A stretch of DNA of 6,266 bases from CAWEHT01 sp963808455 (GTDB taxonomy: Bacteria > Chloroflexota > Anaerolineae > CG2-30-64-16). This document shows positions 3,534 to 6,266 of the stretch, piece after piece (position 1 is the stretch's first letter; the number at the start of each line of letters is the position of its first letter). The notes under the pieces were generated by a model. That model worked only from the letters and a program-made list of their open reading frames with translations, ran no database searches and was not told the origin of the DNA. The DNA lies in assembly GCA_963808455.1 (NCBI GenBank), contig CAWEHT010000494.1, positions 1-6,266 on the forward strand, given 5' to 3'. The position numbers and the translations under genes were made by a program.

Positions 3534-6266
3534 ATGACGGAGTATTGCGAGCTGCATTGCCACAGCCATTATTCGCTGTTGGACGGCGCTTCGTCCCCTG
3601 AAGTGCTGCTCGACCGGGCGGCGGCCCTCGGCATGCGGGCGCTGGCGATCACCGACCACGACGGGCTCTACGGCGTCGTGCAGTTCTGGCGGGCAGCACG
3701 GGTCCGCAGCATCCACCCCGTCATCGGCGCGGAGCTCACCCTCAGCCGCGGCTCGCACCTCACCCTGCTGGCCGAGAGCCAGGCCGGCTATGCCAACCTG
3801 AGCCGCTTGATCAGCGCCGGGCAGATGGCCGGGGCCAAGGGCGCTCCGGTCCTGACCATCGACGACGTGGCCCGGCATGCGGGGGGCCTGCTGTGCCTTT
3901 CGGGCTGCCAGGTTGGGGCCGTGGCCAGGGCCCTGCTCGACGACGACCGGGCGCTGGCCCTCCGCGCCGCAGGCAGGCTGCGCGAGATCTTCGGCAGCGA
4001 CCGGTTCTGGATCGAGGTCCAGCGCCACGGCCTGCCGACCGATCAGCGGCTCAGCGCCGGGCTTCTGGACATAACGCAGGTGCTTGGGGCCAGGGCGGTG
4101 GCCACCAATGACGCCCATTACGCCCTCCCAACCGGCCAGCGGCTGCACGATATCCTCACCGCCACGCGCCACAACCTGCCGCTCGCGCGGCTTGGCACCT
4201 TGCGCAAGCTCAACGCCGAATACTACCTGAAAGGCGCCGAGGCCATGGCCGAGCTCTTTGGCGACCACCCGGAGCTGCTGGCCGAAACATGCGCCATCGC
4301 CGAGCGCTGCGCGGTCTCGCTCGACTTCTCCGGCCAGCGGCTGCCGGCCTTCCTGCCCTGTTCGGAGGACTTCCCGCAGGGGATCCGGCCCGGCGAGGAT
4401 GCCTTCAGCACGCTCCACGCCCTCTGCCAGGCGGGGCTGAGCCGGAAATACCGCCCGGTCAACCAGCAGGCCGTGCAGCAGCTGGCGCACGAGCTGTCGG
4501 TGATCCAGAAGGTCGGGCTGTGCGACTATTTCCTGATCGTCTGGGATATCGTGCGCTTCGCCCGGCAGAAGGGCATCCGCTGCCAGGGGCGCGGCTCGGC
4601 CGCCAACTCGCTGGTGGCCTATCTCCTGGATATCACCCCCGTCAACCCGCTGCGGTTCCACCTGCTGTTCGAGCGCTTCTTGAGCGATCAGACGGACACC
4701 ATGCCCGATATCGACATGGATTTCGACGCCGAGCGCCGGGACGAGGTGGTGGAGTATGTCTACCAGCGGTACGGCCACGAGCATACGGCGATGGTGTGCA
4801 ACGTGGTGACCTACCAGGCCCGCAGCGCCGTGCGCGACGTCACGCGGGCTCTGGAATATCCGCTCGAAGCCGTGAATCGCCTCAGCAAGCTGCTGGCCCC
4901 CGGCCTCCAGGCAGGCGCCCCGGAGCACCATTCCAGATCCTGGTCGAGCCATGCCTTGAGGCCCGAGGGGCCCATCGGGGAGGCCGCGGAGCCCATGAGT
5001 GCTGAGCTCAAGCTGCTGGCCGAACTGGCGAAGGAGCTGGTGGACACCCCGCGCCATCTCTCTGTGCACGTGGGCGGCATCCTGATCACCGCCCGGCCGC
5101 TGGTCGAGGTCGTGCCCATCGAGCACGCCACCAAGCCGGGCATCGTGGTCGCCGGCTGGGACAAGGATTCGGTCGAGGACGCCGGGCTGGTGAAGATCGA
5201 CCTGCTGTGCCTGCGCACGCTGGGCATGGTCAGCGAAGCGGCCCAATTGATGAAGCAGGCCGGGATCGAGGAGATCCTCGACGGGCTGCCCCTCGACGAT
5301 CCGGCCGTATACCGCCTGCTGGAGCAGGCCGACACCATCGGCTGCTTTCAGGTGGAGAGCCGGGCCCAGTCGCAGATGCTGCCGCGGCTCAAGCCGCAGT
5401 GCTTCGAGGACATCGTGATCCAGGTATCGATCGTGCGGCCGGGCCCGATCCAGGGCGGCATGGTGCACCCCTACCTGCGCCGCCGGCAGGGGCTGGAGCC
5501 GGCTACCTATCTCCATCCCTGCCTGGAGCCGGCCCTGCAGGAGACCCTGGGCGTGATCATCTTCCAGGAGCAGGTGATCCGGGTGGCCGTGGCATTGGCC
5601 GGGTTCACGCCCGGGGAGGCCGACCGGCTGCGCCGGGCCATGAGCCGCAGCCGCTCGGCGCAGGCCATGGCCGAGCTGAGGGAACGCTTCGTGCAGGGGG
5701 CGCTGGCGCGGGGCATCGAGCGCGGGATCGCCGAGGAGGCGTTCAAACAGCTCCAAGGCTTTGCCACCTACGGCTTCTGCAAGTCGCACGCCGCGGCCTT
5801 TGCCCTGACGGCCTACCAGACGCTCTGGATGAAGGCGCACTACCCGGTGCAACTGTACTGCGCGCTGCTCAACCAGCAGCCGATGGGCTTCTACTCGCCG
5901 GACATCGTGGTCAACGACGCCAAGCGCCACGGCATCCCGATCTTGCGCCCGGATGCCAACCTGAGCGAGGACCGTTGCACCGTCGAGGGGCAGACATCGA
6001 TCCTGCGCGCCGGCGACGGCATGGCGCTGCCGGGCAGCGGGGGCATCCGCCTGGGGCTGCGCTACCTGCACGGCCTGGGCGAGGCCGGGCGAGAGCGGCT
6101 GCTGGCGGCCCGCGGCGCCGGGCCATTTCTGGACCTGGCGGATTTCTGCCGTCGCACCCGCCTGCCGAGGGCGCTGATCGGCGACCTGATCCGCGCCGGC
6201 GCACTCGACGGCCTGGACGCCGACCGCCGGCGCTCCAACAAGACGACGAGTCGAGCAGGCGGCCTC
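3534..6266 (+). CDS. dnaE2: Error-prone DNA polymerase III alpha subunit DnaE2 (ImuC), 3'-truncated by window
   Basis: DnaE2 is the C-family polymerase that performs mutagenic bypass with ImuA/ImuB. ATG 3534 has GAGGG (3522-3526) seven bases upstream. The frame is open for 911 codons without a break; the family is usually a little over 1000 residues, so mainly the C-terminal OB-fold and tail are missing. Domains in order: PHP (ELHCHSHYSLLDG, residues 6-18; TDHDG, 40-44); palm with GRGSAA (352-357) and PDIDMDF, giving catalytic Asp394 and Asp396; PRHLSVHVGG; the third Asp556 in VKIDLL; FQVES (605-609); IVRPGPIQGG (633-642); YGFCKSHAAAF (746-756, Cys where Pro is common); QPMGFYSP (from 782), a DnaE2-style signature; and a second helix-hairpin-helix-like stretch ending IRAGALDGL. 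No intein is seen. The last ~14 residues, after DRRR, no longer look like the family. It is SOS-controlled through its own LexA box. Confidence 0.96.
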   Translation, partial: MTEYCELHCHSHYSLLDGASSPEVLLDRAAALGMRALAITDHDGLYGVVQFWRAARVRSIHPVIGAELTLSRGSHLTLLAESQAGYANLSRLISAGQMAGAKGAPVLTIDDVARHAGGLLCLSGCQVGAVARALLDDDRALALRAAGRLREIFGSDRFWIEVQRHGLPTDQRLSAGLLDITQVLGARAVATNDAHYALPTGQRLHDILTATRHNLPLARLGTLRKLNAEYYLKGAEAMAELFGDHPELLAETCAIAERCAVSLDFSGQRLPAFLPCSEDFPQGIRPGEDAFSTLHALCQAGLSRKYRPVNQQAVQQLAHELSVIQKVGLCDYFLIVWDIVRFARQKGIRCQGRGSAANSLVAYLLDITPVNPLRFHLLFERFLSDQTDTMPDIDMDFDAERRDEVVEYVYQRYGHEHTAMVCNVVTYQARSAVRDVTRALEYPLEAVNRLSKLLAPGLQAGAPEHHSRSWSSHALRPEGPIGEAAEPMSAELKLLAELAKELVDTPRHLSVHVGGILITARPLVEVVPIEHATKPGIVVAGWDKDSVEDAGLVKIDLLCLRTLGMVSEAAQLMKQAGIEEILDGLPLDDPAVYRLLEQADTIGCFQVESRAQSQMLPRLKPQCFEDIVIQVSIVRPGPIQGGMVHPYLRRRQGLEPATYLHPCLEPALQETLGVIIFQEQVIRVAVALAGFTPGEADRLRRAMSRSRSAQAMAELRERFVQGALARGIERGIAEEAFKQLQGFATYGFCKSHAAAFALTAYQTLWMKAHYPVQLYCALLNQQPMGFYSPDIVVNDAKRHGIPILRPDANLSEDRCTVEGQTSILRAGDGMALPGSGGIRLGLRYLHGLGEAGRERLLAARGAGPFLDLADFCRRTRLPRALIGDLIRAGALDGLDADRRRSNKTTSRAGGL

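Noticed and set aside
4905..4995. Possible insertion, intein or hidden frameshift in dnaE2 near residues 458-488
   Set aside because: The segment is poorly conserved but stays in frame, and no other frame gives better family similarity. The family is variable here, and the conserved PRHLSVHVGG follows at normal spacing.
4289..5005. 238-codon + strand open frame inside dnaE2
   Set aside because: It is out of frame with dnaE2, whose motifs GRGSAA and PDIDMDF lie in the same stretch. Its Arg/Gly/Pro-rich product is typical of a shadow frame.
3306..6071. Very long (921-codon) open frame on the - strand opposite dnaE2
   Set aside because: It is the antisense shadow of a GC-rich coding strand. 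The + strand frame carries the full set of DnaE2 motifs, and the antisense product shows no recognisable domain.
1..6266. CRISPR array, tRNA/rRNA, insertion sequence or attachment site
   Set aside because: No repeat-spacer pattern, no RNA gene motifs and no transposase or terminal inverted repeats were seen.

Overview
This is a GC-rich window (about two thirds G+C by eye) in which every recognisable gene lies on the + strand. The main content is an SOS-inducible mutagenic translesion-synthesis cassette: imuA, imuB, a small DUF6504-like gene and dnaE2 (imuC). It is preceded by the 3' part of an unrelated dihydroxyacetone kinase gene (dhaK). The two operators have the form GAAC-N4-GTTC, the LexA box of Gram-positive, actinobacterial and Chloroflexota-type bacteria, not the proteobacterial CTG-N10-CAG box. 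Together with the small DUF6504-like gene between imuB and dnaE2, this suggests Chloroflexota, or less likely an actinobacterium. That placement is an inference from gene style and order.

Layout. Positions 1-708 hold the C-terminal two thirds of DhaK, broken by one apparent frameshift near 216. A strong intrinsic terminator at 777-819 closes that unit, and no dhaL follows. Positions 923-966 hold a sigma70-type promoter with a perfect LexA box just after its -10. It drives imuA (1056-1842, one apparent frameshift), imuB (1874-3137, about four apparent frameshifts) and the 86-residue gene (3134-3394), which overlaps imuB by ATGA. A second promoter at 3446-3475 has a perfect palindromic LexA box inside its spacer and drives dnaE2. 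dnaE2 starts at 3534 and stays open for 911 codons to the window edge.

How the genes work together (known for the family, inferred here). On DNA damage, LexA is cleaved and both promoters open. ImuA is a RecA-like accessory protein. ImuB is a Y-family polymerase relative that has lost its catalytic acids but carries a beta-clamp motif (QLALF), so it acts as an adaptor. DnaE2 is the error-prone polymerase that does the synthesis and has its three catalytic aspartates. The role of the DUF6504-like protein is unknown, but its coupling to imuB makes it a candidate mutasome component.

The main oddity is six apparent reading-frame breaks in the first 2.5 kb and none in the following 3.7 kb of coding sequence. 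Several fall at short G or C runs, so sequencing error is the simplest explanation, but real decay of imuA/imuB cannot be excluded. I do not see an undescribed system. The less-explored parts are the small gene, the split LexA control and the altered Walker A of ImuA.
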